Shown here: positions 34,071-47,500 of the stretch, piece by piece
Layout of the letters: each line of letters begins with the position of its first letter
Position numbering within the stretch: position 1 is the first letter of the stretch
DNA from: Anarhynchus alexandrinus
Lineage: Eukaryota > Chordata > Aves > Charadriiformes > Charadriidae
Length of the DNA stretch: 64,000 nucleotides
Reading direction: 5' to 3'
NCBI GenBank assembly: GCA_008711295.1
Contig: VUYV01000046.1
Coordinates: forward strand, 4,417,569-4,481,568
The notes under the pieces: model-generated
Told to the model about the DNA's origin: nothing
Databases searched by the model: none
The model's input: the letters and a program-made list of their open reading frames with translations, nothing else
Program-made: the position numbers and the translations under genes

Positions 34071-37000
34071 GGATGTCTCCTCACCAGGGTCCCCATGCCT
34101 GAGGCTCTACAAGCACTTTAAACACAGAAATAAGATGGTAAGGAGCCCCACGGTCCAGAGTTAAACTAAAGTGTGAATGCAAGATTTGTGCCTGCAAGAC
34201 ACAACTCCTGAATTGATTAATTATGTTAAATAAAGATGCTCACAGCAAGGAAAACTTTAAAGAAATCATCGTCAAAATCTCCTACTTCTCACACCCACCT
34301 CTCACCTCCTGCCATGTTTGGGGGTCCTTTTTGAAAAATCTCTTGACACCAGTACTCCCACAGCACTTTCCACGAGTGAGGAATACAGAATCAGGCTGGT
34401 CGTGGGATAAATGGCCCGAGTACAGCAGGGCAGTGGGGGTGGATGGCTGCAGCATAAGCTCTGACTGCTTGATGTGTTATGGCAGTGGAAAGAGTCCAAG
34501 CCGACCTTTCAATACAGCATTGCATGAGCATATCTGAAGAGGAGGAACTGTTGGGAAAAAGCTGTTTGTTGTGCAAATGTTGATATATAACTGGTTTTGT
34601 TTGTAAATTAACTTGCAGATGACCCCACCATCTCTTTCTGCACAGCTGGTGCAACACATGCTGTGAAGGGAATCGACCTGCTATTCTTAGAGTGTAAGCT
34701 ATTCAATTAAGGTACTTACAAATGGTTTCATGACTGTAGCTCATTACCAGCAGACAGTTTCTGCTTTATAGACTCATTTTTAATATGCATTTATATTAAA
34801 ATGAGATGTTGTAGCATGATCCAGTTTTCATTACAAGTTCAGGTCTTCAAAGGAAGTGGATAATAAATCCCAAGTTAAACCTCACAGCTACTTACGCCAT
34901 GCACCAAGTGCTAATGGGGAAAGCAATGCACCATAGACAAATAAAAGAAAGTGGCTTTATTCTAAGAAAGTGACTTATCTCTAGACTCATATTCTTGTTG
35001 TTCTGAGCCTATGATAAGCATTACTGAATGTAGCACTCACTACTGATTCTTCAAATACTTGGTGCCAGTGGTATTTGCTTACACAGCTGTATTTGTTAAT
35101 CCACTGAAGTCCTGCGTAAAGGAATTCTTGATTACTCTTAGCCACGAGGAGCTTGTGACCTTCTTCAAGGCTTGCTGCCTTCACTATCCAGCTGAAAGGA
35201 ATTAGGTTAAGTGAGAGTCATACTCCTTTCATAGTTTGTCTGGTTACATGCTTAACCTTGAGAAAGTCCATGTTTCCTTTAGGAAAAAGAGAAACACCAA
35301 CTGGCTTTTGTTGCTTAAAGCATGTTGGAACGTTGATTTACTTCTGAGCCTATTAAAGGTCAAGTACATGCACCCGTCCTAGTGCACACTCTCTCTAAAA
35401 AGAGCTTTTGTAGGTAAGGTACAGCAATCTTTACCTTCTCTGAAAAAAACTTGACAGCTTCTCAAACAAAAACAATCAATCAATCAAACAAACAAGCAAA
35501 CCCAAATGACTTAATCTGAAGAATGGAGTATGGCAAGGAGGGGAAAGATCTGTTTTAGGGAAGTACTAAGAAGATGTGTTCAGCTTACATAAACAGAAGA
35601 ATAAGATTTGCAGAATGTGGAAGAAGCATGAAGAGAAGACAACCCTAAGACAATATAGAGCAGCCTCAAATACCATCTGCTCTCTCTATAAGCTATGAGG
35701 AAAGCTTTAGAAGTCAGTATTTCCTAAACTTCTATCAGAGATTCATTTCACTTCATCGTCCCAAACTAGGCATCTAGTTTAAGATAGTTGTGCTCCACTT
35801 ATAGCCAGTTGAAAGGCAGGATCATCTACCCAAGCTAAAAAAGGAAAGTAAAATATATCACCTTCTGTAAAGCAAGGAGCCTTGACAAGTACGTCAGATA
35901 CAGGTGTCTGCACTGTAGACCACTAAAGTGAGCCAATACCGGACCCACCTCATTTAACAGACATGGCCTGACAGCTAGTGGGTACCTTACAAAAAAAGTG
36001 CTATTAGCAAGGGACCAAGCTGAGTCTGATGCTCTGGGAGAGCAAGAACTAAAATAGAGACTGGACTGTGCAAGAGCTGGTTTCAACCAGTTAGTTGGTT
36101 CTCCGTGATCCCATACAAGAACTCTACATTGACCATGACTTGTAGTTAGATATATGAAATGTGGTTGTTTATAGTCTATCATCACAGTCGTTTTGCATCA
36201 GGTAGGATTAGTCTGGTGAAGTCTACAGCCATGAGGGGTGCAATTTTTGGGTTCACCTTGTTTTAATTCCATCAAAGTCAGTATTAAATTCATTTTGATA
36301 AAGTGCCTGATTACAGTGGGAAGAGAATTAGATGAAAACTAAGCTTTTCTGGGTACCTTATGTATCCCTATAGGATTGTTTGCAAAATTTATGGATAATT
36401 TTAAAATCAGATGACCATCTGTACCTTTCCCCCCCATTTAGTCACAAGAAAAATGACTTGGTTCATTCCTGCCAAAGTGTTGAGCTTAAGACTGAAACTA
36501 CCTCTGGCAAACTTTTGCCGGAAAGTCAACACTGACCTAAGAAAAGCATATACAAGCAAATTGGGGCTGAAAGCAAAGTCTGGAAGCACAACAACATTTC
36601 CTATCGTGAAGCCTCCACTCATCTACAATTTCAATAATAATTCTGTTCATGCAGTGATTGAATCAAGATATCCCATTAGCTTAATCACCTAAACCCAAGA
36701 TAAATTAGTGTAGATAGAATAAGAATAACAGATAGGGCCCAGTCTGGCATCTGGCTTAATACAGATAGCTGTATTTAAGGCCATCTTGGTTTATCCGCGC
36801 TGCACAGGTGAAGGGATTTCACTCAGACTCAAAAAGTGTAAAAGAAACGTGGTAGTGAATTTAGTTTAAAATGGTATGTATCCACCTATGTGTCTATGAC
36901 AGAGAAAACAAATGAGGATTACCAAGAGGCACAGTGAAACTGCTGTTAGAGAAGTCTTTGTAGGATTATACCAAGGAAAAAATGAGATAGAAATTTTAGT

Positions 37001-37320
37001 TAAAGGGTTAACTAGTAAGTGGTTTGAATGTCAGGACACCTATGGTGGGATTGCCATGAAGTTAGAGAGAGGGATTTGGTGTGGGACCTTTGTAAATAAT
37101 TAAGAATTCATTAGCACTAATTTGCATTATCAGCTGTTCCTCCAACACTATATAACTTGCTGTCCTCCAGATTTTGGCTAATTTCTTGTCTTAAAAAAGG
37201 TAACTGTTCACCATCTCTGTAAAACCATTGAGAACAGGTGTGTACCAAGACAGGAGAAAACAACATTTATGATGCTTTTCTATCCATTGTAAATCAACAA
37301 GATACTTTCTTATATGGCCC
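34071..37320. other. Unique non-coding DNA
   Basis: A short (CAAT/CAAA)n simple repeat lies at 35463-35502. Open frames reach 116 codons (35835-36185, minus) with no domain I recognise. No gene is called. Confidence 0.6.
35463..35502. repeat. (CAAT)n/(CAAA)n microsatellite
   Basis: Alternating CAAA, CAAT and CAAG tetranucleotides over about 40 bp. Confidence 0.8.
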
Positions 37321-37530
37321 TGTGCTGGTTTCAGCTGAGAAAAAGTTAATTTGCTTTCTAGTGATTGCTGTGGAGGAATGTCAGTAATGCATATTGGTTT
37401 AGTTGCTGCTAGGTGATATTTATACTTTTCAAGGACTCCTGTCAACTTCCCATAGACACTGAGAAGGTGCACAGGCAGAGCAATGGAAGAGCCAATGGAA
37501 TATTCTGTACCACAGGTGTCACGTTCACTA

Positions 37531-37536
37531 TATAAA
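37531..37536 (+). promoter_or_regulatory. LTR TATA box
   Basis: TATAAA lies 210 bp into the LTR and about 120 bp upstream of its poly(A) signal, the expected U3 position. Activity is unknown. Confidence 0.6.
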
Positions 37537-37656
37537 TGGGGGTTGGCCGGGGTGCGGAGTCCGTGATCACTGGTCAGAAAAGTACCAATTCACCGGGTGG
37601 TGAGAATGACTTGTGTCATTATTATTATTGTTATTTTCCTTTTCTGTTATTGTTCT

Positions 37657-37662
37657 ATTAAA
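37657..37662 (+). terminator. LTR polyadenylation signal ATTAAA
   Basis: The second most common vertebrate poly(A) hexamer, placed in the expected R region of the solo LTR. Confidence 0.55.
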
Positions 37663-37810
37663 CTGTCTTTATCTCAGCCCACGAGGCTTTTTTCCTTTCC
37701 CTTTCAGCTCATTTTCTCCCTCCTCTCCCTGCCCTTCTGGGCGAAGGGGAGAACTATGTGAGTGGCTGTGTAGTCCTTGCTGTCGGCTGGGGTTAAACCA
37801 CGACAGGCCC

Positions 37811-39477
37811 ATTTTCTGCCTCCTCAAATAATGGAGACCTACTTTGTTTTTTTTCCCCATTGTTCTCATTGCTCAATTTTCTTCACTGCCCATTTCATTC
37901 ATTAACCACTTGTTTGAGCTCACCTTGAGAGCTGGAACATTGTTCTCTTTTAGACCCCATACAGTTCCAGTGCCTTTCTTTCTCTTTCCCCCGTATTAAC
38001 TAATCTCAGGCTTACCTTTACCTGGCTGGTAAACTGCAACTGATCTAATTTATTTCAGACCAAATCTCTTGTAAGCTCTGCAATGCACTCACATTTTTTT
38101 TTTTCCTAAAGAGATTGCATATATTTTTGCTTTGGTGAGCAAGTCGGAGAAGGAATTACTACTTTGTCATGCCTTGTATTTCTCTATCATCTAGGAAATG
38201 CAGGTTCCCCTTTTGCATGTTGTCATAGCTGTAATGACTTTATTGGTGGAGACCAGCTTTTTGCTGCCAGGTGATTGCTCAGGACAAGCTCTGCCACAGT
38301 GTGTGGGTGAGCTCAGTGTTGATGGCAACTGTTGTTGCTATGATGCAATTGATTAACTGAGGAGACCCCTGGCCTGCCTTCACGTCGATGAGGTCAGAAT
38401 CCAGCCTGTTCCTGTGACTAGCTCATGTAACTTCTCACTTATTTCAAAGTTGGTGCAAGGTGACAGCTGGAGGGGCTTTCTCTGTCTCCACTATCAAACA
38501 ACTCCATGCTTGGAGTTAGAAGACCCATTTCAGCAGACCCGAGTCTGTGAGCAGCTGAAGGGTAGGATGTCTGTATGGAATCTATCACAGCTCTGTACTA
38601 AACACAGGGAATGAACAGACCAGCTCTGAAAAACATTGCCTGCTTTTGCAGATATGTGGGTGCTGGTGAAAAATGCTAAACAAGATTACCCGGCACATAC
38701 TGAATTTCCTAAAGAAACCCAGGCAGCTCTTACTCATGTGATGTTTCACCCAACTGGAATAATCATTGGCATTGGGCTCAAGCAGGCAAGCTCTGAGTTG
38801 GGATGGGGCTGTCCAGACCTGTCTGTTTTCATAACCACCTCCATATTTGTGAGACCAATTCCACCCCGGCCAAGATGTTGGAAGAACATCCTCCTGAGCT
38901 CACCTTCATTGCAGGTTCTCCTGCTGCAGATGTGGGTGAGAATCCTGTTGCTTTCCAGGAGTTCCTACCCAGGGTCTTGTTTGTTCTTTTAAATACTCAG
39001 ACACAAATTGCTCCAAGCTGTTGATTTATAAAAGTGTCTACTTTTAGTACCTCATCTTTTTTCTCCTCCACAACTACTGCTGGAACAGAAGTAAACACTA
39101 GTTAAATACATCAATTGATTTTCACGTCAAGGTGTAAGTGTCCTGGCAGCAGTAGTCTGAGAGAGAAAAGAAATAAAAAGGTTCATACATTTGTGCCATG
39201 TGAAAAGCCACACTGTTTCTCTCCATAAAGTGATGACTTAAATTTGTTAAAGTATTTTCTGCCAAAAAATAAATGTATGGTTAATAAGGTATGAATCTTA
39301 CAATACTGCCCACCAGACTCATGGTGAAGATGCTGTATGCTTAAATATGATACTCTGTGTATCAAAATATCATCTTAAAAGGCCCAGAAGAAATGGGTGC
39401 ACTGTGGTGGTACAACTACAACAAAAATACAGTAAAAAACATCAGCCATAGGAGTGTAACAAGGCAGAAGGGTTAGA
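37811..39477. other. Unique non-coding DNA
   Basis: Two overlapping plus-strand frames at 38636-39024 (118 and 73 codons) are unsupported. Nothing else is recognised. Confidence 0.6.
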
Positions 39478-39560
39478 AAGAGGTAAAATGTACAGAAACA
39501 TAAGTGACTTGCTCCGTGTGAAGCTGGGACCCCACATCTCCCAATGTCCCTTGGAAGACC
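39478..39560 (-). mobile_element. MIR-like SINE relic
   Basis: AGAGGTAAAATGTACAGAAA, CATAAGTGACTTGCTCC, GTGTGAAGCTGGGACCCC and ACATCTCCCAATGTCCC follow the inverted MIR order (gaggcacagaga, taagtgacttgccc, gtcaca...gaaccca, ggtctcctgactccc). Confidence 0.5.
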
Positions 39561-42500
39561 CTGCTTACCAGAGGACACAGCCCTCTGCAACAACAGTCAA
39601 ATATAAAGGTCTCATTCTAAACTACTGAGCCTGCCATTTCCTCCCCAAAATTCCCAAGCTGAAAACATTTCTAATGCTATAAAGTTCATAACAGAGAGCT
39701 CTGTTCCGGACTGTCTGATGAGCCATTGCAAAGCCCTTTGTCTGCTGTTCATAAGAAGTCAGAAACCTTCATTTTTGTTCACACCAATTAGCACTTGCTT
39801 CCTGAAGTCACAGTGCTGAGACCAAGTCCAAAGTGAGTAATGACAGCCTGTGTCACGCAAGCAGGCACCGAGCGCGATGGCTGAGCCTCAGACAGTCTGA
39901 AGACGAAACGCACCTCAGCAGTGGAACGTGTTAGTTTTGGGTTCATCTTTTTTACATCGGGCTCTTACATATGGCATGTATCTCCACAAATGAGCCAAGG
40001 TCGAAGCAGTTACTGGGTGTTGACATACGTTACTTCAAAGTCTATTTAAAAGATTTTAAGGTCTCTTCACATCCAGCATGATTGTCACATTTGGCTCATG
40101 CTACGTATTGAAGCATAAGGAGAGCACAACTTTGGGTGATTTACTCCCCAAGCTTTGTAATGGTCTCTGTTTCAGCACCCTTACAGCCCATTTAAATTGT
40201 GCCTGTGCCAGATGCCAATGAATGCCATCAGAGGCGGTTCTGGGAGTTATATTTGAGGTTACATAGGACAGAAGTGAGCAGTGGCTGCTTCGGAGAGGAC
40301 TTGAACCCTTTCTTTATTGACATCCTCTGTCTTACTAAGCAGCTCCATGTGGAGAACAAGGTTAGGTGTTCTTGTTTTGCTGTGCCTTCCAAAAAGGCAG
40401 ACTTTCCTCACTGTGGGCCAGGTGATTCAAATCTTCATCAGCAGAACCTAGGCTGGGAATTAGGCTCTATTGCCACCATATGAAATTCAGGCTGAGCTGA
40501 AGAAATTCCCATTGGCTTCAGTTGCTCTTGTGCTGCCGAAGCCATGGCTGTGTTTTGGTGCTGGTGCTTTCACTTCTGACTGCATTATTTTGTCCATAGT
40601 TCCTATAGAAATTTGCTGCCCATGGCTGTATTATTTCTAGTTGGAGTGAGCCCGTCACTCGCCATCAGTCTTGCTGTGGCTTTTCAAAGAAGGAACAGAG
40701 GCAGGAAGAAGGTTCACACACTGCTGAGCTGAACTCAGCTGAACTGGCCTGAAATCAATTTGCTTGCAACACAGTTTGACATTTTAACAAAACAGTGGCA
40801 AATAACTATCATTTCACTTTTATTGTGCTAAGAACGGGAATACAGAGACCAGAAAATGGCATCTTCATTGCACCTGGAGAGCTGGGGCAGTGGGAAGGAG
40901 GGAATCCAAAAGTTGGTTTTGATTTCGTATTTAAATGTCACTTTTTTTTCCCACTAGGATTGCTGAATGCCTTTAATTAAAGAAGTGTGTTTTTAATTTA
41001 CATCTTGGCTTTCTGAGAAAGAACGAGTTATAGCAATGAAAAGAAAGAAGCACGGTTTAGTCACAGGTCTCAGCAGGCTGTGTGTCAATAGCAATCTCCA
41101 GGATAACATTTTTATTTCCAGAAGATAGACCTTTTCCTTTGTTACACAACTTCCTTAGTAATTATAGATAATGACTGCAGTTTTACATAATGGCAACACT
41201 TATATATAATGACTGCATGGGCCACAACAGCTTAACTTCTACTGTATCGGTCTTTCAGTTTTCAATTGTATAATATTTAAGGAAAGAAAGAGAAGACAAT
41301 ATACACACCAGAGAAGAGCTTGCATTAAGGTATGTCTTTATTCTTAAATAAAAAATAGAGTGAATATGTTGGAAGAAGGGGAATGAAATTGTCTCCAAAT
41401 TTAAAATTGTCTCCATTTAAAATGCCAGACTTCATGCAATTGGGAGCCACTTGCCAAGCACATAAGTTGTCCTTGCTGGGTGAGAAACACCAGAGCCTGG
41501 GTACAGAGTGGAGAGCCCCAGCTCCAGGAGTTGTTCAGTTTGCATCCACTTGTGTGAGTCAGCTCTCAGAAAAAACACCTTAGCTTTATAGTGGAAGCAT
41601 AGGTGGACAGCTTAGAAAAAAACAAGTGTTAAGATAAAAGCAGTAAGGGTGAAATTCCTGCCTGTCAGGGAAGCTGATGGTCCAGACTTATGTAGGTCAA
41701 GAAGTCTCTTCTCCCGGGCAGGTGCTGACATGCTCCTAGACTGAATGGACATTTCCCAAGGGCTTCAATTTTAGAGGTCAGTGAATGACCTCCCTCTACT
41801 TGGGCAGGGTTAACAGCTCTTCAGGTGTCAAGGGGACACAAAGGAAGTAGTTAGGTAACTCACTGATTCTGAAGTATTGCGTCTGTGGTCCTTTTTATGT
41901 GTGCTGCCCACAGTTGCACTTTTTTATTTTATTGGAATAATTTAGCAGTTCCCCAGAAAGTTCAGAAAAGAGAGTGCACATTCCAAGAAGCAGGGGAGGC
42001 TGAGAAAATGGAAAGCACTACTAGCATCAAGGAAAGTGGATCCTAGCCTTTGAGGTTCCTAAAAGCCCCGCAAAAGTTGGGAAGGGTTGTCTATCAAGCC
42101 CTTAAAAATCACAGGAAAAAAAAAAAAAAGTGTTGCCAAAGGTTAGACCAATTTCTCAAGTATATTCTTTCTGGACGTGTATACAGCCATTGGTTCATGA
42201 GAGAGGATATAACACATCACATGTCTGGCCTCATTAGAGGGGTATGTCTGAGTCAGATGCCAATGGAGGCTACCATTACCATCTGTGAGGAATGCGTCTT
42301 ACAGCTCTGAAGGTGAGATATCTCTGAAAATGTGATAGCTTGATTCCATGGCTTCTTGTATTTTGGGCAGCTGAGGCCCTGCAGCAGAAAGATGAGCTTA
42401 TGAACCATGGTCCCAGAACTGTGAGGAAATGTGGGAAAGGAAAATAGGCCTTTTATTCTACATGATGCTCCCCTCATAAACCCTTACTTGTTGACTACAG

Positions 42501-43029
42501 CTAAGTTTAGTCTGCTTATTTTGGTCTACTTTGACCAGCGTTTCCACTGAGACATACAGCCTGAGCAGCTTTCTGGAGAGGTCTTACTCATTCCAGCAAC
42601 AGGCGTTTTTAATTACTGGATGAACAAGTGCTTGGCTGATTTTTTTTCCTCAGTCCCACTGTGAGGACATATTGCATTTGCTTAACAGGAAGATGTACTT
42701 TTTCTCCCTCAGCTTTGCCTTCCAATTTACCAGCATGGCCGTTTCCTGAGCCTGGCACTGATTGGTAATCTCTGTTTTGGAGTGCAGTGCCTCTGCCCAA
42801 CCTACTGCAGACAGACCCATGCTCCCTACTCTTGTGTTCGAAGGTGCCAGGGAACGGGGAAGGCTTACCTCAAGGGCTGTCTGACTCCATTAGGCAGTTC
42901 TGTGCTCTCTTGATGGGTACAGATGCTTTGGATCAGAGCTGGCTGCGATCCAGCTGGCACAGAGCAATGGGAGGAAAGGTCCCCACCACTTCTTTTGAGC
43001 CTTAACGGTGCTATCTCAGGACCTTCAAG

Positions 43030-43112
43030 AACTCCATTAAGGTGAAGTAAATTGAGTTAATTATGCATATTAATCACTCTTATAAATGTAGTGCCTAATG
43101 AGGGTATACGGT
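43030..43112. promoter_or_regulatory. Candidate conserved non-coding element with near-palindromic POU/homeodomain words
   Basis: TTAATTATGCATATTAAT at 43057-43074 is almost palindromic and combines a TAATTA core, an ATGCAT centre and a second TTAAT arm. CCATTAAGG and TAGTGCCTAATGAGG flank it. The density of homeodomain/POU-type sites is unusual for the local sequence. Confidence 0.22.
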
Positions 43113-44529
43113 CCTCCTTTTTACCAGGCATTAGGCAAACACACAAGAGCTCACTGACTAAATAGACAGAGAGTGTACGTGGGAGGGAGGTCATGAGAGC
43201 TCTTAAATGTACTAAAACGATCTACCTGCAAAAATTGTTTATTTGTTGGCATGGATTTCCACCTCTCTTCATTCACATCTGAGTCCCACCAGCAAAAGCA
43301 AGACTTCCTGTTGACAAAAAAACCTGCTTCTGTGGACACAGAAGTCCTTTGTTAATAGCTTATCACCTGCATGCCAGTGAGCATGTTGCATGATTCATAC
43401 CACAATACTTGTACCTCTACAGTACTCCTGTTTCCATGACTAGGGCTAGTCCAGACACAGGTATACAGAGATCTCTCCTGTACAGGAACCACAGGACTGG
43501 AAGCCAGCCTCTCCTTCCTGGCTGCCCACTGTCTTTAAAACTGACAATGAGTTTTGAAATTCCCCATTTTCCTGCTGTGCCCCTTTGCGAGTAGAGAAAT
43601 ACAACAGCCTGCAAGAAATACAGTGAAAATTCTCTCTGGATCAGCAATATAAATTCATTCTCTGACCAGTCCCCTCTGAAAACAACTTTAATGTAGTTCT
43701 GGGACTAACTGACTCTGGATTCCTTGTGGGATCCAGATCAGGTTTAGGTCCCTTAGCTCTATATCCAATATTATTCAAACAAGTTTTGCATTTTTTAGAC
43801 AACTTCATGTGTTCTTATACCACATCTCAGGGCTCACAACACCTGTCATGACTTTCTCATCACAAAAACAGTAATCTGATGGCCTTCAGAACAGAAGTTT
43901 GAACTCCAGAAGTCTCAGTAACATCAGAGGGTCAGAGGAGCACCATACAGTACTCGGAGGAGAGGCAGGACCAACTGCTGTGTGGCGCCACCATAGCCAA
44001 ACCACTCTAGCAGTCCTAGCCCTGACCAGTGTGGACTATTATGCACCATTTGGGGCCAAACTTTGGGGCCAACGATAAGACTTGGAGAGACTAAGAAATA
44101 TGAAACAAATATAGTCACTTACAACCTTTGGGGAGAGGCCTATGAAACTGAATGGAGACTCTTCAGGGACCGAGGGCTCTTCAATATTTAGAACCAGATG
44201 AAGAGCAAAACAATGAAGAAAGGGACTTTAGTAAGGAGAAGCTTAGGTACGGCATGCTAATACATGACATTTTCCTTTACAGGTTTTAAAGCCTTTGTAT
44301 TTGCCCTTATCTCCATTTTCTAAGGCAACTGTTTATATATGGTTAAAAAATAGAAAAAAAAAAAGAAAAATAATAAAAAATACCCAAGATGTTTCCAATA
44401 ACCATTCAGAAGGAATTTTAATTTGAAAATATTTCCTGCTTGTAAACAAAACATGTGAAGGAATTAATCTAGAAGCCATCTTCTTTTGGCAGCAGGCTAG
44501 GTCATTGGCTCCCAGAATGCTAATATCCT

Positions 44530-44556
44530 AAAAAAAAAAAAAAAAAAAAAAAAAAN
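44530..44556. repeat. A26 homopolymer ending in an undetermined base
   Basis: Twenty-six A residues are followed by a single N at 44556. This may be a slippage-prone homopolymer where base calling failed. I see no retroposed gene upstream of it. Confidence 0.85.
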
Positions 44557-47500
44557 GGATAAAAAAGAATATAAGGAAGTGGATACTTAAGTATGAATAT
44601 AAATGGTGCAGGAAATATAAAATGGTCTTTGTGAGCAACCTACTGACTGGCTGATTTTGCCATGAAAACTTGGAAACCAGGAGTGTCATGAACACGTGGC
44701 AAAGTGCATTGGACAGAGGTTTGTTTCTGTCCTGCCCTCCCATGTGGCTGACAGGAGATACACTGGGGCTTATAGATTTGTTCTCTGACTGAGATTCACC
44801 ATATGGAAAGAAGGGCTCTTTCCCCATTAATAATATTGGCTAGTATGGTATAAACTCCCATACCATATGAATCAATCCTGCTTTCCATCGCATTCAGACT
44901 GGAAATACATCTGCCACTGAGTGAGAGCAATGGGAAAAAGCAAGTGCTGTAGGATGAAAGAGGAGGAAGCCAGAGGGGAGAAGGAGAGATGCTGCTTTGC
45001 TTTAGTCTGTGAAGTCCCAGGGACGTTCCTGTTGGGCCTGCCAGAAGCTTTTATTGCTCCATTGATGAATGTCCTTTTCTCCTTTGGGAGTGTCTGGTTA
45101 GCATCATCTACAGTACTGTTCTGGATGCCTTCCAAGATATTCCTATGAAGACAAGGCTTTTTCTATGTTTTGCACTTCCTTTCTGCTCCGATAAACCTTT
45201 CCATGCCACTCCAGGGTTAACTCTGCTGGTTCACTCCTGTGAACAGCCAGACAACATACAGGCTGGGGTGATCCCAAGCTTTTTTGGGACTATGTTTTCT
45301 GTCACCCTCAGCAGTGATGCTTTGGGTGAATGGGAACTCCTCCACCACATATTTATTATGCCATTCTGGCTTTTTGAGCAGTGCTGTACTCTCCCTGGTG
45401 CACGTCCGTAACTGACAGGAAAAGCCACACCAGTGGAAACTTTTCCTCTGCATCAAAGATGAGACTAGTTTCACTGGTGAGATTACAAAATAGTTAGGTG
45501 ACAGTGGACTATGAAAAATTTAAAATGGCAGAAGGCGGATTGGGGAATTAGGCTCTTTTCCTTCCCAGGTCTTTCTCTTTCAAAGGACTGTGTTGTCCAG
45601 CAGGCGCTATTGACATCCCAAGAAGTGGCATCTTTCCAGGTGTCTCAGAAACCCTTTCCCCCAGCTCTTCAAGGTGCTTCAGGAGGGTCCCACCTCCTCC
45701 AGCATCAGACTGTCTCTACCTTGCCCATCCGCACAGCTCCATTTGACACAGGATTGACCACCGGATTAATGTCAGTGGTGGCAGACAGCCCAGCACATCT
45801 CAGGAACCTCCCAGAGCCTGAGCCAAAAGGTTATAATCCCCCGCTTCTCATTACCTGCACTTGGCCAGTCCCTTGTACTGTGTATCGTGCAATCTCCCTG
45901 CTGATACCACTTTCTACTGTGTGCCTGTCAAGAGCTTTCCAACTGATTAATTACTTTGTTGATATACTGAGTGCGGTGGCAAGCTCAGATCATTATCAGG
46001 AACATGTGTTTGGTTCATGCTATGTAACCTGAAATACTATGTTGAAATATTCCCTATTCTTGTCTCTGGTATTACCACAGGAGTTTTGTACAGCTCTTAT
46101 TTAGTCCTTTGACAGCACAGAGTCTACTAGATACTGCCTGCTAGTCTAGTATCTACCTGCATTTCCATCATTGCAGGATGCCTATCATCTTCTCTTCCAT
46201 GATAATTTGTTCAGGTACAGAAAATTGTCTGCTTTGGTTTCACATACCATTCTCCTGTGAAAGCCTCTGCTGGTTGCCTACCTCACACCTGCCAGCATTT
46301 TGAAGGATCCTCCTCCTTCCTGCCACTGAACTCATGCCACTTGTTTCATTGTGTGCCGCTGTTTCCATGAAGAAGCCTACTGTGAGTGCACATTGCTGAT
46401 ACATCTAAGCTTTGATACCCCAAGCTGTATTGGATTTATTGGCACTTGTTTCAAACGTGTACCTCCTGGGTAGTCCCAGAAACCAGCAGACCATGAGACT
46501 CTAACACTTGTGGATCAACGTAACAAACCATTATATCCAAAAATCTCGTGATACGGAGGCAACGATGGTCAATCACACTGGGTTATGTGGAATTTATTCT
46601 TGCTAGTTAACATTTATACTTGACTAATGGTCAGGAACTCTGACCAGAATTGAGAAACAGGCTTGAACTCTACAGTTCCATCCCAAACACTTAGAGCACT
46701 CTAGCAGAAGTTGCCCCATAGATTCACTGTGCTATGGTTAAACATGCAAATGACTGTGAGCAAGATCAGGGATCTGACCTAACCACAGTTTTTTTCTGGT
46801 TAATCCCAGTAAGAGTTTGGCTTGTGCAAAATTCAGTATAGATGTAAATCTAATAACTCACCCCACTGATTCCCAGTTATGTTGCGTGTAGTTTTGTATT
46901 GAATTTCCTTTTTTCTTTCTCCAATTCCCAGTCCCATGTATGGCTTCTCCTTACTCTTCAGCTAAATATGTACGCGAAGAAGAAAAGTCCTGACACAGAC
47001 CTGAAGAGACCAGCCACAACCATGCTGAGCAATCCACACACACAAATTCAGATTCGGAGAGTTTTCTACATCCAGTTGGAAGAGATAACACTGAATCTCT
47101 GTTGGGAGGATACAGAGGACTTTATTGTTTGGAATGTAAATCGTCACACAAACACAGAGACCTGGCTTTGTTTAGTTTGGGTTGTTTGAAACCTTTGGTT
47201 TGCCAGTTTGATGCTTATCCATCACAGGATATTCCTACAAGGGGAAGGAGCACGTCTGCGGCCTTTTCCATGTTCAAGAAGGCTCCGAAGTCAATGGTTA
47301 GAGGAGTTGCACCTTAACTTTTATGACATTTACAGCAATGTGAGTTAGTTCATCTCCATGTTTCAGGCTGCCTGTAATTTTATTTCCTGGAAGGATTTTG
47401 TCAAATAACTTGCAAAACATTTCCCAGAGGCAACAGAGAAAGGGATAAAATAGCAACAGCTAGCCTTCAAGTAGCCCAGTAAACCATCAGTAGTACAGCA

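Larger units (their letters stand above)
37321..37805 (+). mobile_element. Solo LTR of an avian endogenous retrovirus (ERVL-like)
   Basis: A complete 485-bp LTR runs from TGTGCTGGTTTCAGCTGAG to GGGTTAAACCACGACA, with the canonical TG...CA ends. The 5-bp word GGCCC directly abuts both ends (37316-37320 and 37806-37810), an exact target-site duplication of the length used by ERVL-type elements. Inside are a TATA box (TATAAA, 37531-37536) and a polyadenylation signal (ATTAAA, 37657-37662), followed by CTGTCTTTATCTCAGCCCAC, which I recognise from this common bird LTR family. No second LTR or internal gag/pol/env sequence flanks it, so it is a recombination-derived solo LTR. The 72-codon frame at 37613-37831 lies mostly inside it and is not a gene. 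Confidence 0.92.
37316..37810. repeat. 5-bp target-site duplication GGCCC around the solo LTR
   Basis: GGCCC at 37316-37320 and 37806-37810 are identical and immediately adjacent to the TG and CA termini, marking the integration site. Confidence 0.85.

Noticed and set aside
37613..37869. Small frames on both strands
   Set aside because: Products of the solo LTR 3' end and adjoining sequence.
44528..44827. 99-codon minus-strand frame
   Set aside because: Its C-terminal end reads through the A26/N homopolymer as a run of Phe. No domain is present.
45511..46032. 173-codon plus-strand open frame
   Set aside because: About one frame of this length is expected by chance in six frames of a window this size. 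It has no domain, no strong splice context and mixed hydrophobic/low-complexity content. Not called without conservation or transcript data.
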